Assembly: GCF_031884435.1 (NCBI RefSeq)
Contig: NZ_CP134779.1
Location: forward strand, 1,302,001 to 1,366,000
Source: Bosea sp. 685
Lineage (GTDB): Bacteria > Pseudomonadota > Alphaproteobacteria > Rhizobiales > Beijerinckiaceae
DNA length: 64,000 nucleotides
Reading direction: 5' to 3'
Shown: positions 9,196-17,872 of the stretch, in pieces
Layout: each line of letters opens with the position of its first letter
How positions within the stretch are numbered: the stretch's first letter is position 1
Notes under the pieces: model-generated
What the model saw: the letters and a program-made list of their open reading frames with translations, nothing else
Told to the model about the DNA's origin: nothing
Database searches by the model: none
Position numbers and translations under genes: made by a program

Positions 9196-9421
9196 AAATC
9201 TGGTCACGCGTCGGAGCGTTGCCGTTCTCGTCGGTGAGATTCCAGAGCGGGCCAGCGAGGAAACGTTCCAGCGCCGCTGCATCGGCGCGCGTCTCGTCGG
9301 GGCCGATCTGACGGTCGAGCAGCGCGCCGACGAATTTCGACATGCTTTTGCCCTCTCGCGCTGCCGCCATACGCAGGCGCGCGAATGTCTCTTCGGGCAG
9401 GGTTACGGTCAGGTTCTTCAT
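9185..9421 (-). CDS. ribbon-helix-helix antitoxin of the VapBC-type pair
   Basis: 78 residues. The first 40 (KNLTVTLPEETFARLRMAAA... SMSKFVGALLDRQ) have the strand-helix-helix look of CopG/Arc repressors: an N-terminal beta strand for DNA binding, then two helices. The C-terminal part (LAGPLWNLTDENGNAPTRDQIYDR) would wrap the toxin. The gene ends inside the toxin start. A matching inverted repeat lies 15-47 bases upstream of its ATG and is probably its own operator. Confidence 0.82.
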   Translation of the reverse strand: MKNLTVTLPEETFARLRMAAAREGKSMSKFVGALLDRQIGPDETRADAAALERFLAGPLWNLTDENGNAPTRDQIYDR

Positions 9422-9435
9422 TTCAAAGCTCTGCA

Positions 9436-9468
9436 GACACGGATATCGTGTTTCCGTGTTTCCGTGTC
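9436..9468 (-). promoter_or_regulatory. putative autoregulatory operator of the VapBC-type pair
   Basis: GACACGGA at 9436-9443 is the exact inverse of TCCGTGTC at 9461-9468. A third half-site TCCGTGT lies at 9453-9459, so half-sites are spaced by 8 bases on one side. Position just upstream of the antitoxin ATG fits ribbon-helix-helix autorepression. Binding is inferred. Confidence 0.55.
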
Positions 9469-9567
9469 AACATTGCGCTTTGGTGTTGGTCACGCGAACG
9501 TGCATGGCTGCATGGTTTCTGCCGGTGCAGGAATGCTCAGCCACGTTTCGATCCGACGGATAATCCC

Positions 9568-10164
9568 ATGCGTTCTCTCGCTGCTGCCTGCGTTGTTCTC
9601 GGCCTCACCGTCGCGGCACAAGCCCAATCGCCGACGACGCGCGTCCGGGGTACGGTCGAACGGGTCGAGGCTTCGGCCTTGAGCCTCAAGACCCCGGCAG
9701 GGGATGCCGTCATGGTTGCCCTGGCGCCGGGCTATGCGGTCGGCGGCGTGGTCAAGGCCTCCGTCGCCGACATCAAGAAGGGCGGCTTCATCGGTGTCGG
9801 CGCGCGGCCGCAGGCGGACGGGTCGCTGCTCGCCGTGCAGGTCTTCATCTTTCCCGAGGCGATGCGCGGCACCGGCGAGGGCCACAGGCCCTGGAGCGTC
9901 CTGCCCGAATCGACCATGACCAACGCCACGGTGGCGGAGACTGTGTCCCGCGTCGACGGCGCCAATATCGTGCTGAGCTATCCCGGTGGCGAGCAGAAGG
10001 TGACGATCACCGCCGACGCCAACATCATCATGGCGGCGCCGGCGCAGGTCTCGGATCTCGTGCCCGGCGCGCAGGTGGCGATGAGCGCCGTGAAGCAGGC
10101 CGATGGCAGCCTGAGCGCCAACCGCATCACGATCGCCAAGGCCGGCGCGCAGTTGCCGCTGTGA
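9568..10164 (+). CDS. periplasmic protein with DUF5666-like repeats
   Basis: 198 residues from MRSLAAACVVLGLTVAAQAQ, a signal peptide cleaved after AQA; the longer frame from 9385 is rejected. The mature part has two similar beta-rich units: TRVRGTVERVEASALSLKT...GDAVMVAL, and ETVSRVDGANIVLSYPGGE...KVTITADANI. Each ends with a statement of the type ADGSL... This pattern resembles DUF5666 proteins, whose function is unknown. It is divergent from the toxin-antitoxin genes and convergent with pth, sharing a terminator. Confidence 0.7.
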   Translation: MRSLAAACVVLGLTVAAQAQSPTTRVRGTVERVEASALSLKTPAGDAVMVALAPGYAVGGVVKASVADIKKGGFIGVGARPQADGSLLAVQVFIFPEAMRGTGEGHRPWSVLPESTMTNATVAETVSRVDGANIVLSYPGGEQKVTITADANIIMAAPAQVSDLVPGAQVAMSAVKQADGSLSANRITIAKAGAQLPL

Positions 10165-10180
10165 CGGGCTGAGGCCTCGC

Positions 10181-10203
10181 CCCCCGATCTATTCGGGGGT
10201 CTT
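10181..10203. terminator. shared hairpin terminator between convergent genes
   Basis: CCCCCGA (10181-10187) and TCGGGGG (10193-10199) pair around TCTAT, followed by TCTTTT on the plus strand. It overlaps the pth stop region and can end the plus-strand exported-protein transcript. Confidence 0.65.
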
Positions 10204-10803
10204 TTCGCCAAGCCGCTTCACTGACGCATGGCCGCGCGCATCCATGAAGAGATGCACCTTGTTCTGGAAGCCGGCATCGTCATGGGCGGCGAGCAATGTC
10301 GCATTGTCGGCGCAGGCAATGCAAAGATCCTCGACCCAGGGCTGCTCGGCCTTGCCGAAATCGTTCAGCACATAGGCGTGGACGAGCTCCTTGAGGCCGG
10401 GATGGCCGATGCCCATCCGCACACGGCGATACTCGTTGCCGATCGCGGCCGTGGTCGAACGCAGGCCGTTATGGCCGGCATTGCCGCCGCCGAGCTTCAT
10501 GCGCAGCTTGGCAGGGGCGAGGTCGAGCTCGTCATGGAAGACGATGACGTCCTCAGGCGCGACCTTGAAGAAGCGCGCCGCCTCGCCGATCGCGCGGCCG
10601 GATTCGTTCATATAGGTCTGCGGCTTGAGCAGAATGACCTTTTCGGAGCCGATCGTCGCTTCGCAGGCTTCGGCCTGAAAACGTGCGCGCCAGGGCGATG
10701 CGCGATGCGCGCGGGCGATCGTCTCGACCGCCATGAAGCCGATATTGTGGCGGTTGCGGGCATAGCGCGCGCCTGGATTGCCGAGGCCGGCGAAAATCAG
10801 CAT
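10189..10803 (-). CDS. pth: peptidyl-tRNA hydrolase
   Basis: Frees tRNA from prematurely released peptidyl-tRNA in the cytosol. 204 residues starting [20 protein letters not shown], with the catalytic histidine in RHNIGF. The family segments [28 protein letters not shown] and [10 protein letters not shown] are all present. It lies downstream of rplY on the same strand, 168 bases apart with a hairpin terminator between. The rplY-pth order is conserved widely in Proteobacteria. Confidence 0.95.
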   Translation of the reverse strand: MLIFAGLGNPGARYARNRHNIGFMAVETIARAHRASPWRARFQAEACEATIGSEKVILLKPQTYMNESGRAIGEAARFFKVAPEDVIVFHDELDLAPAKLRMKLGGGNAGHNGLRSTTAAIGNEYRRVRMGIGHPGLKELVHAYVLNDFGKAEQPWVEDLCIACADNATLLAAHDDAGFQNKVHLFMDARGHASVKRLGEKTPE

Positions 10804-10917
10804 GGGGCATTTCCAGCGTCAGAGCGTGATGCCAAACCGAAGGCCCGCGTCAGCAAATAGCGGGAGCCGGCTTTCGGACAATATCCGGCTCTAGTGCAGT
10901 TTCAGGGCCTCAAACGC

Positions 10918-10941
10918 AAAACGGCCGGGCAAGCCCGGCCG
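10918..10941 (-). terminator. rho-independent terminator after rplY
   Basis: Perfect 9-base arms (10922-10930 and 10933-10941) with a 2-base loop; on the minus strand the stem is followed by TTTT. It lies 30 bases after the rplY stop and may only partly separate rplY from pth. Confidence 0.7.
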
Positions 10942-10970
10942 CCATGCATGCCTCACGGCAGGGAGTGGAC

Positions 10971-11591
10971 TCAGGCCGCCGGCTTGGCGGCGGCGTCAGC
11001 CGCCTCGGCCGCATCGGCTTCCTCGTCGACCGACGGCGGCACGATCGTGACCAGCGTCAGATTCTCGCGCGAGGTCAGCGAAACGCCGGCCGGCAGCTTG
11101 AGGGCATCGACATGGATCGAATCGCCGATATTGAGACCGGCCACCGAGATCTCGAGGAATTCGGGGATGCTCTCGGGAGAGACGTCGATCTCGACGGCAT
11201 GCTCGACAATCTGCATCGCGCCGCCAGCCTTGAGGCCGGGGCAGGCGTCCTGGCCGACGACGTGGACCGGCACTTCGACCTTGATGGTCTGGCCCGCCGC
11301 GACGCGGAGGAAATCGACATGGATCGGGAAATCCTTGACCGGGTCGAGCTGATAGTCGCGCGGGATGACGCGCGTCTTCTTGCCGTCGACGCTGACTTCG
11401 AACAGCGTGGTCAGGAAATGTCCGGCATAGATCAGGAGGCGGGTCTTGTTGGCGTCGAGAGCGATGGCTTCGGGAGCAGCGCCCCCACCATAGATCACGG
11501 CAGGTGTAAGGCCTTGACGACGAACTGCACGGGCGGCCCCCTTGCCGACCTGTGCGCGCGCCGAAGCCTCGATTTGCTTCACGGCGGTCAT
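10971..11591 (-). CDS. rplY: 50S ribosomal protein L25, Ctc form
   Basis: 5S-rRNA-binding ribosomal protein with the longer TL5/Ctc architecture. The start at 11591 (MTAVKQIEASARAQVGKGAA) gives 206 residues. The N-terminal L25 domain includes RAVRRQGLTPAVIYGGG and VIPRDYQLDPVKDFPIHVDF. The C-terminal beta domain includes VHVVGQDACPGLKAGG and ESIPEFLEISV. The tail is alanine and acid rich (DEEADAAEAADAAAKPAA), common in Alphaproteobacteria. A hairpin lies in its leader, and a terminator follows the gene. Confidence 0.95.
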   Translation of the reverse strand: MTAVKQIEASARAQVGKGAARAVRRQGLTPAVIYGGGAAPEAIALDANKTRLLIYAGHFLTTLFEVSVDGKKTRVIPRDYQLDPVKDFPIHVDFLRVAAGQTIKVEVPVHVVGQDACPGLKAGGAMQIVEHAVEIDVSPESIPEFLEISVAGLNIGDSIHVDALKLPAGVSLTSRENLTLVTIVPPSVDEEADAAEAADAAAKPAA

Positions 11592-11618
11592 GATTTTAGT
11601 CCTTGCTTCAAATGACAA

Positions 11619-11636
11619 GGCCGCCAGTTGGCGGCC
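11619..11636 (-). promoter_or_regulatory. hairpin in the rplY leader
   Basis: GGCCGCC and GGCGGCC (11619-11625, 11630-11636) form a perfect 7-base stem with a 4-base loop, 27 bases upstream of the rplY ATG. No T run follows on the minus strand, so it is not an obvious terminator. A role in ribosomal autoregulation is possible but unsupported. Confidence 0.4.
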
Positions 11637-11733
11637 TCTTTCGGTTCGCGCCCGTGCCTCCAAGGGTGTCAGTCGGGCGCTGGCAGGCTCATAAGGGAAA
11701 AGGGCGGAGAGGACAAGCCTGCGGCCGCACTTG

Positions 11734-12255
11734 TCACGATGGCGGAAGGGCGCGCGCGAAGGTCATGATGGCGGCTGTTCCCGAGAAACCGTCTGCGAGT
11801 TCGATGGCTTCGTCGCCATTGTGCCGAAAGCCTCGCCCCTCATAGAACGCAATGGCCCATGGACTTGATCTCAGAGCTCTTGCTTCAAGTATCGAAACCA
11901 AAGCCAGATCGGCGATAACGGCCGACAGAAGCCGTGTCCCGAGACCTAAGCGCTGCTGTCCCGGATCAACATACATGCCCCAAAGAAAGGCCTTTTGGCC
12001 TCGTTCCGCGGCGATCGCGGTTCCTACGAGCCGCTCTCCGCATAGAGCGCAATAGCCTCGTTCGCCATTGCCAGGCAGCATGCCGGAAAGGCCCTTCCGA
12101 TCAAGCCCCGACAGCATGGCGTCCAGCACCTGCGATCCAAGACTTGATCCGTAGGTGCTCGTCCAAACGTATCGCCAAAATGCCAGAAGCCGCTCTTCGT
12201 CGCCGCGCTCGATAGAACGTATGCGGATATCGTCTACTGGCGTCAGTTCTCTCAA
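11734..12255 (-). CDS. GNAT-family N-acetyltransferase
   Basis: 173 residues. The acetyl-CoA site is visible as LWGMYVDPGQQRLGLGTRLLSAV (Q-x-x-G-x-G/A-like loop), with the C-terminal AIAFYEGRGFRHNG. The start codon is TTG at 12255, whose TTGA overlaps the stop of the upstream transporter gene, indicating translational coupling. Substrate unknown. Being third in a queC-transporter-GNAT run may be chance. Confidence 0.8.
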   Translation of the reverse strand: MRELTPVDDIRIRSIERGDEERLLAFWRYVWTSTYGSSLGSQVLDAMLSGLDRKGLSGMLPGNGERGYCALCGERLVGTAIAAERGQKAFLWGMYVDPGQQRLGLGTRLLSAVIADLALVSILEARALRSSPWAIAFYEGRGFRHNGDEAIELADGFSGTAAIMTFARALPPS

Positions 12256-12815
12256 GCCGGCATCAACCCCAGCCGCTCATCGCGGCGGCGCAGCAGATGC
12301 ATCAACGGCAGCGCGAACAGCACCATCCAGGCTTTGCCGATGATCTGGCCGGCGACGAAATCCAGGCTGCCGAAGGCGAGCCAGAGGAAGACGATGCTGT
12401 CGACGATGAGACCGACAACGCTCGAGGCGACGACGGCGGTGACGAAACGGCGGCGCTGAAGCGGCGTATAGACCGCGAAATCCGCCAGCTCGGAGATGAG
12501 GAAGGCGGCGACCGAGGCGACGACGATGGCGGAGGGGGCGAGGAAGGCGGAGATCGCGGCGCCGACGGCGATCGCGCCGAGGCCGGCGACGGGGCCGAGC
12601 CGGCGCTGGACGATGTCGCGCAGCACGAGCGCCAGGCCGATCATCAGCACGCCGCTCGGTGCGGCGATGCCGGGCGCGACCGGCACGAGGCAGGGGCCAT
12701 TGGGCACGCAGACCGTGCCGAGATTGCCGATCAGCCAATTCGCGGCGGGGATGGTGAGAGCGAAGAGGGCGAGGGCAACGAGACCCTCGGTGCGGCGCTG
12801 CTGGTCAAGTGTCAT
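12252..12815 (-). CDS. VUT-family (YhhQ-like) transporter, probable queuosine-precursor transporter
   Basis: 187 residues with about six hydrophobic segments. The charged IVQRRLGP follows the third segment, and SELADFAVYTPLQRRR in the middle is typical of the VUT/YhhQ family (PF02592). Family members such as E. coli YhhQ import queuosine precursors (preQ0, preQ1). It starts 7 bases after the queC stop on the same strand, a context that supports a 7-deazaguanine link. As QueC makes preQ0 de novo, this protein would be a salvage route or may handle another precursor. Confidence 0.85.
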   Translation of the reverse strand: MTLDQQRRTEGLVALALFALTIPAANWLIGNLGTVCVPNGPCLVPVAPGIAAPSGVLMIGLALVLRDIVQRRLGPVAGLGAIAVGAAISAFLAPSAIVVASVAAFLISELADFAVYTPLQRRRFVTAVVASSVVGLIVDSIVFLWLAFGSLDFVAGQIIGKAWMVLFALPLMHLLRRRDERLGLMPA

Positions 12816-12822
12816 GGCTTGG

Positions 12823-13569
12823 TTAAGTATCCTGGCTTGGTCCGGTGTCGTCTGGAGAAATCAGATAGGCAGAGTAGCCGTTGGCGCGCAATTCGCAGGC
12901 CGGGCAATGGCCGCAGCCATGGCCCCAGGCATGGCGCGTTGCCCGGTCGCCGAGATAGCAGCTATGGCTGTCCTCGACCACCAGATCGAGCAAGGGCTGT
13001 CCGCCGAGCGCCTTGGCCAGAGCGAAGGTCTGCGCCTTGTCGCGCCACATCAGCGGCGTGTGCAGCACGAGCCTGCGGTCGAGTCCAAGGCCGAGCGCGA
13101 CCTGCATCGCCTTGATGGTGTCGTCGCGGCAGTCGGGATAGCCGGAATAGTCGGTCTCGCAGACGCCGAGCACGATGTGCCTGCAATCGCGGCGATAGGC
13201 CAGCGCCGCGGCGAAGGAGAGGAAGATCAGGTTGCGGCCCGGCACGAAGGTGGTGGGAAGCCCGGTCTCAGCGAAGGCGATCTCGGTCTCGCGCGTCAAC
13301 GCCGTATCGGAGATCGCGCCCAGCGCCTTGAGGTCGATGAGATGATCTGGGCCGAGCCGTTCCGAATGGAGCGTGGACAGGGCGGGCAGCTTGTCGCGAA
13401 TGGTCTGCCGGCATTCCAGCTCGACGCGATGGCGCTGGCCGTAGTCGAAGCCGACGGTCTCGACGCTGGCGAAGCGCTCCAGCGCCCAGGCGAGCGCGAC
13501 GGTCGAATCCTGGCCGCCGGAGAACAGCACGAGCGCCCGGCTTTCACTGGCTGAGGCCGTTGTCGCCAT
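12823..13569 (-). CDS. queC: 7-cyano-7-deazaguanine synthase
   Basis: ATP-dependent conversion of 7-carboxy-7-deazaguanine to preQ0 in queuosine biosynthesis. 248 residues from [23 protein letters not shown] lies just upstream, and the longer frame to 13617 overlaps prs. The PP-loop SGGQDST is at the N-terminus. The C-terminal zinc cluster cysteines appear in SCYLGD and [30 protein letters not shown] and [14 protein letters not shown] match the family. No other queuosine synthesis genes (queD, queE, folE) are in the window. It lies 16 bases after prs, same strand. Confidence 0.95.
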   Translation of the reverse strand: MATTASASESRALVLFSGGQDSTVALAWALERFASVETVGFDYGQRHRVELECRQTIRDKLPALSTLHSERLGPDHLIDLKALGAISDTALTRETEIAFAETGLPTTFVPGRNLIFLSFAAALAYRRDCRHIVLGVCETDYSGYPDCRDDTIKAMQVALGLGLDRRLVLHTPLMWRDKAQTFALAKALGGQPLLDLVVEDSHSCYLGDRATRHAWGHGCGHCPACELRANGYSAYLISPDDTGPSQDT

Positions 13570-13585
13570 CAGACCACTCCTTGCC

Positions 13586-14530
<945 letters not shown>

Positions 14531-14796
14531 GCCGGGGCGCACCGTTTGAGACTTGGCTGGGCTGGACCAGCACGAAGCTGGCTCATTTCGCAGGGCTCAT
14601 AACAGCGAGATGACAGCGAGTCGACCGCTGCACTGCAACAGAAGCGTGCAAAACCGCCTATCCGTGGGTACTTCATCACGATTGCGCCGCGCCAGGGTCG
14701 CTCAAGCCTCTGGCCGAGGCGCGGTCGCAACTCGACCGTCAGCGCAATATCAGGATCTAGCTGGCGGAGGCGGAAGGCGCCGAGCCCGCCCGAATT

Positions 14797-15375
14797 CTAG
14801 AGCTTTTTGCCGCCCGTTGCCGAAGCGGTCTTCGCTCCTGCGGCCGTCTTGGCTCCCGCGGCCGTCTTGCCCTTGGTCTTGTCGCTGGGATTTAGCGCCT
14901 CCACTGCGGGCGCCGTCACCAGGAAGCTCGCGATCGCATCCATGGATTCGGAGGCTGCCTTGGCGACGATGGTCTGGTCGAGGCCGGCCCAGGGATCGTC
15001 GCCGCCGCCACGCTTGCCGAGGCTCTCGCCCTGGACGCGCTGGGCCCGCTTCTTGCCCGCATCATAAACATCCCAGACGAAGGCGAGCGAGGTCTGGCCA
15101 TCCTCTGTCGGCTGTGCCGTGAGGTAGCCGCGCACCCGGAAGCGGGCGGGCTTGTCGCCGGGCACGATCTCCATGCTGCGCTCGGCTGCCGCTTCGCCGA
15201 GCAGGCCGGCAAAGCGTGTCGTCACCGAATCGGGTGCGCCGGTAATGCTCTGAACCGAGACGGGCACGCCGGGCGCATCGACCCGCTGCCGTGCCGCCGT
15301 CGTGGTTTCCTGGCAGCCCGCGAGTGCAAGCGCTGCCACCGGCCCCAGGACGAGGCCGCTCAAACGTTGGATCAT
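14797..15375 (-). CDS. putative lipoprotein with repeated alanine/lysine tail
   Basis: 192 residues. The signal peptide MIQRLSGLVLGPVAALALAGC has a lipobox LAGC, so it is probably lipid-anchored. The middle (SVTTRFAGLLGEAAAERSMEI... FRVRGYLTAQPTEDGQTSLAFVWDVYD) resembles uncharacterised alphaproteobacterial lipoproteins. The C-terminus is low complexity, with TAAGAK repeated twice and then TASATGGKKL. No function can be named. The 266 bases between it and prs hold nothing I recognise. Confidence 0.72.
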   Translation of the reverse strand: MIQRLSGLVLGPVAALALAGCQETTTAARQRVDAPGVPVSVQSITGAPDSVTTRFAGLLGEAAAERSMEIVPGDKPARFRVRGYLTAQPTEDGQTSLAFVWDVYDAGKKRAQRVQGESLGKRGGGDDPWAGLDQTIVAKAASESMDAIASFLVTAPAVEALNPSDKTKGKTAAGAKTAAGAKTASATGGKKL

Positions 15376-15711
15376 GACGCCTCCGCTCGGTTGGTTCGAG
15401 CTTGGATTGCTGTTCCCTGCGCCGCAGGTTGTAAGCTCAACGGATGGCGAGGTCCAGTTCGGGGAGATTCAGGGCCTCAGTGCGGTTTTCGCCCGTGAAA
15501 CAGACCCGTCCCAGGCGTGTCGCCGGCCCGGGTGTCGAATCGATCAGAGCCCTGTGAGGCGGTTCCGAGGCGGGCCGATCTCGTCGTTGAGAGCTCGGGC
15601 GGATGCGGCATAGCGGTCGGCATGGGGCGGTGCGCGAAAGATTGCGGGTTTTGCCCTTGTCGCCCATATGTGGGCCAGCGCGGGCTGAAAGGCCCCTTTT
15701 CGGAGAGCCCC
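15376..15711. other. 336-base intergenic region, divergent promoters
   Basis: Lies between the minus-strand lipoprotein gene and plus-strand ubiK, so it must hold both promoters. Frames run through it but have no family character and weak starts. I see no tRNA, repeat or strong hairpin beyond GC-rich noise. Confidence 0.5.
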
Positions 15712-15981
15712 ATGGTCACCACCAGCAACCGCTTCCTCGACGACATCGCCCGTCTCGCCACGGATGCCGCCGGCGCGGCCCAGGGCGTGCGCCGCGAGGT
15801 CGAGACCGTCGTGAAGACGCAGATCGAGCGCCTGCTGCGCGATATGGATGTCGTCACCCGCGAAGAGTTCGAGGCTGTGCGCGAGATGGCGCTGCTGGCG
15901 CGCGAGGAAAACGACAAGCTGGCGCAGCGCCTCGCCGCGCTGGAGGGCAAGAAGGCCAAAAGTCCTGAAGCCAAGTCCTGA
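15712..15981 (+). CDS. ubiK: ubiquinone biosynthesis accessory factor UbiK
   Basis: 89 residues from MVTTSNRFLDDIARLATDAA; the longer frame from 15517 adds a cysteine-rich filler. Residues 1-75 match the BMFP family (PF04380): an amphipathic N-terminal helix, then RREVETVVKTQIERLLRDMD and REEFEAVREMALLAREEN, followed by a C-terminal coiled coil. UbiK works with UbiJ to present ubiquinone intermediates to the Ubi enzymes at the membrane. The stop codon lies inside a tandem repeat. Confidence 0.85.
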   Translation: MVTTSNRFLDDIARLATDAAGAAQGVRREVETVVKTQIERLLRDMDVVTREEFEAVREMALLAREENDKLAQRLAALEGKKAKSPEAKS

Positions 15982-16009
15982 GCCTGGTCCTGAAGCCAAG
16001 TCCTGAGCC
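15963..16009. repeat. 22-base tandem repeat across the ubiK stop
   Basis: The 22-base unit TCCTGAAGCCAAGTCCTGAGCC occurs at 15963-15984 and again at 15988-16009, period 25. The unit itself contains shorter repeats of TCCTGA. The first copy encodes the last residues of UbiK and its TGA. Confidence 0.8.
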
Positions 16010-16351
16010 AGGCCCTGAGGTCTCGCCTTGAGCGTTTCGCGTCCTGCGTGCCGTTAGGTCGCGCCATCCACAACCATGTGCTGTGGACAGGCGCGGCCGG
16101 GTCTTGAGCCGCGCCCCCGAATCCGGGGAGCTTCACGCCGTGTTGGGAGCGTCACAGCGCCTGCGCTATCGTCGAGGAAGAGAGTTGATTCGACGGTCGG
16201 TCCCGCGCCTCGGGGTCTGCCGCCGGAAACGGGGCGCAGACCAGCGCGCTCCGGCAGTCGGGTTGTGTCCGTTGCGCTTTCCAGTCGCCGTGTTCCCGTT
16301 CTCGAACGTGTCGGACCGCTTGAGCGGATGTCGACAGTTGGACCTTAGGGC
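15982..16351. other. 370-base intergenic region
   Basis: Begins with the second copy of the ubiK tail repeat. The remainder up to the YbjN gene is GC-rich and holds no gene, RNA or strong inverted repeat that I recognise. It must contain the promoter of the YbjN gene. Confidence 0.5.
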
Positions 16352-16858
16352 ATGATGGATCTTGACCTGGACGCTGAACTCGACCGGCCTTCCAACCCCC
16401 TCGACCTGATCGAACGCTTAGCCGCTCTCAACAACTGGACCTTCGACCGTGACAGTGACGACGAACTCTCCGTCGCGGTCACGGGCGGCTGGGCCGATTA
16501 CCACGTCGCCATCACCTGGCTCGCCGAGGTCGAAGCGATCCATATCGCCTGCGCCTTCGACCTGAAGGTGCCCGATCGCCGCCGGGCCGAGGTGCTGCAG
16601 CTCGTCAGTCTCGTCAACGAGCAGCTCTGGCTCGGCCATTTCGACCTCTGGAGCTCGGAAAACGTGGTGATGTATCGCCACGCTCTCCTGCTCTCGGGCG
16701 GGGCGGAGCCGACCGACGAGCAGGCCGCTGCGCTGATCAAGGCGGCGATCGACGCCTGCGAGCGCTACTTCCAGGCCTTCCAGTTCGTCGTCTGGGCGGG
16801 AAAGACGGCCAAGGAAGGCCTCGAAGGCGCGATGCTGGAGACGGTCGGCGAGGCCTGA
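16352..16858 (+). CDS. YbjN domain-containing protein
   Basis: 168 residues of the YbjN/DUF1790 type. The central WADYHVAITWLAEVEAIHIACAF and LVSLVNEQLWLGHFDLWSSE, with the acidic N-terminus LDLIERLAALNNWTFDRD, are characteristic. The fold resembles type III secretion chaperones and is often met upstream of proC in Rhizobiales. The molecular role is unsettled. Starts ATGATG at 16352 or 16355; no strong ribosome-binding site separates them. Confidence 0.82.
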   Translation: MMDLDLDAELDRPSNPLDLIERLAALNNWTFDRDSDDELSVAVTGGWADYHVAITWLAEVEAIHIACAFDLKVPDRRRAEVLQLVSLVNEQLWLGHFDLWSSENVVMYRHALLLSGGAEPTDEQAAALIKAAIDACERYFQAFQFVVWAGKTAKEGLEGAMLETVGEA

Positions 16859-16874
16859 GCTTTCGGGCCGTGTG

Positions 16875-16956
16875 CGTCATGGCCGGGCTTGACCCGGCCA
16901 TGACGCGACGAGAAGGCTGTCCTGTAGGAGATTCTCGGGGCAAGCCCGAGAATGAC
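16875..16956. repeat. two-hairpin intergenic palindromic element (family B, copy 1)
   Basis: The first hairpin, CGTCATGGCCGGG.../...CCCGGCCATGACG, spans 16875-16905. A linker carrying AGGAGATTCTCGGG leads into a second hairpin whose arms are ATTCTCGGG and CCCGAGAAT, ending AATGAC. The reverse complement of 56745-56821 has the same two-hairpin plan and linker. Confidence 0.8.
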
Positions 16957-16984
16957 ATTGCCTTTGACCCGCGAGAGAATGCCC

Positions 16985-17806
16985 ATGTCCAGCTCGTTGC
17001 CGCAAACCCTCGTCCTCATCGGTGCGGGCAAGATGGGGGGCGCGATGCTGGAAGGCTGGCTGCGCATCGGCATGAATCCGGCCGGCATCAGCCTGATCGA
17101 CCCCAAACCCTCCGACGAGATGGTGGCGCTCGCGACCGAGAAGGGCATGGTGCTCAACCCCGCGGCCGGCGCCATCGCCCCGGCCGAGGTCGTGGTGCTC
17201 GCGACCAAGCCGCAGATGCTCGATACCGCAGCACCCGCCGTCCAGGCCTTCATCCATCCCAGGACGCTGCTGATCTCGATCCTCGCCGGCAAGACGCTGG
17301 GCGATCTCGCCGCGCGCCTGCCGAACGCGAACGCGCTGATCCGCGCCATGCCGAACCTGCCGGCCTCGGTGCAGCGCGGCGCCACGGCGGCGGCTCCCGG
17401 CCCCGGCGTCAGCGCGGCGCAGCGGGCGATGGCCGACGCGCTGCTCGGCAGCATCGGCAAGGTCGAGTGGCTCGACAATGAGAACCTGATCGATGCCGTG
17501 ACAGCCGTCTCCGGTTCGGGGCCGGCCTATGTCTTCCATCTCGTCGAATGCCTGGCGGCGGCGGGGGCGGCGGCGGGCTTGCCGCCCGAGATCGCCGAGA
17601 GGCTGGCGCGCGCCACGATCGAGGGGGCGGGCGAGATGCTGTTCCAGTCATCGCTTTCGCCTGCGACCCTGCGCCAGAACGTGACTTCGCCGGGCGGGAC
17701 CACGGCTGCGGCCCTCGAGGTCCTGATGGCCGATGACGGGCTCAAGCCCCTGATGGGCCGGGCGGTGGCTGCCGCTAAACGTCGCGCCGAGGAGCTTTCG
17801 GGCTGA
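16985..17806 (+). CDS. proC: pyrroline-5-carboxylate reductase
   Basis: Last step of proline synthesis, NAD(P)H-dependent. 273 residues from MSSSLPQTLVLIGAGKMGGA. The start at 16985 has GAGAG 8 bases upstream; the frame from 16952 runs back into the palindromic element. The Rossmann motif LIGAGKMGGAM is at the N-terminus. RAMPNLPASV and the C-terminal SGSGPAYVFHLVE and TSPGGTTAAALEVL are family signatures. It is downstream of the YbjN gene with the element in between. Confidence 0.95.
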   Translation: MSSSLPQTLVLIGAGKMGGAMLEGWLRIGMNPAGISLIDPKPSDEMVALATEKGMVLNPAAGAIAPAEVVVLATKPQMLDTAAPAVQAFIHPRTLLISILAGKTLGDLAARLPNANALIRAMPNLPASVQRGATAAAPGPGVSAAQRAMADALLGSIGKVEWLDNENLIDAVTAVSGSGPAYVFHLVECLAAAGAAAGLPPEIAERLARATIEGAGEMLFQSSLSPATLRQNVTSPGGTTAAALEVLMADDGLKPLMGRAVAAAKRRAEELSG

Positions 17807-17872
17807 TCGGCCTTTCAACGGTCGCGATCGGGGCCTAGTTTTATCCGATCGCGTCGCGAGAGGAGATCTCCT

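Noticed and set aside
8746..9421. A defence island or prophage remnant around the PIN toxin pair
   Set aside because: Neighbours are housekeeping genes (ychF, pth); no integrase, phage or restriction gene is nearby.
15376..15711. A 40-50 residue N-terminal extension of UbiK
   Set aside because: It is cysteine- and arginine-rich without similarity to the family, which begins at the helix just after 15712.
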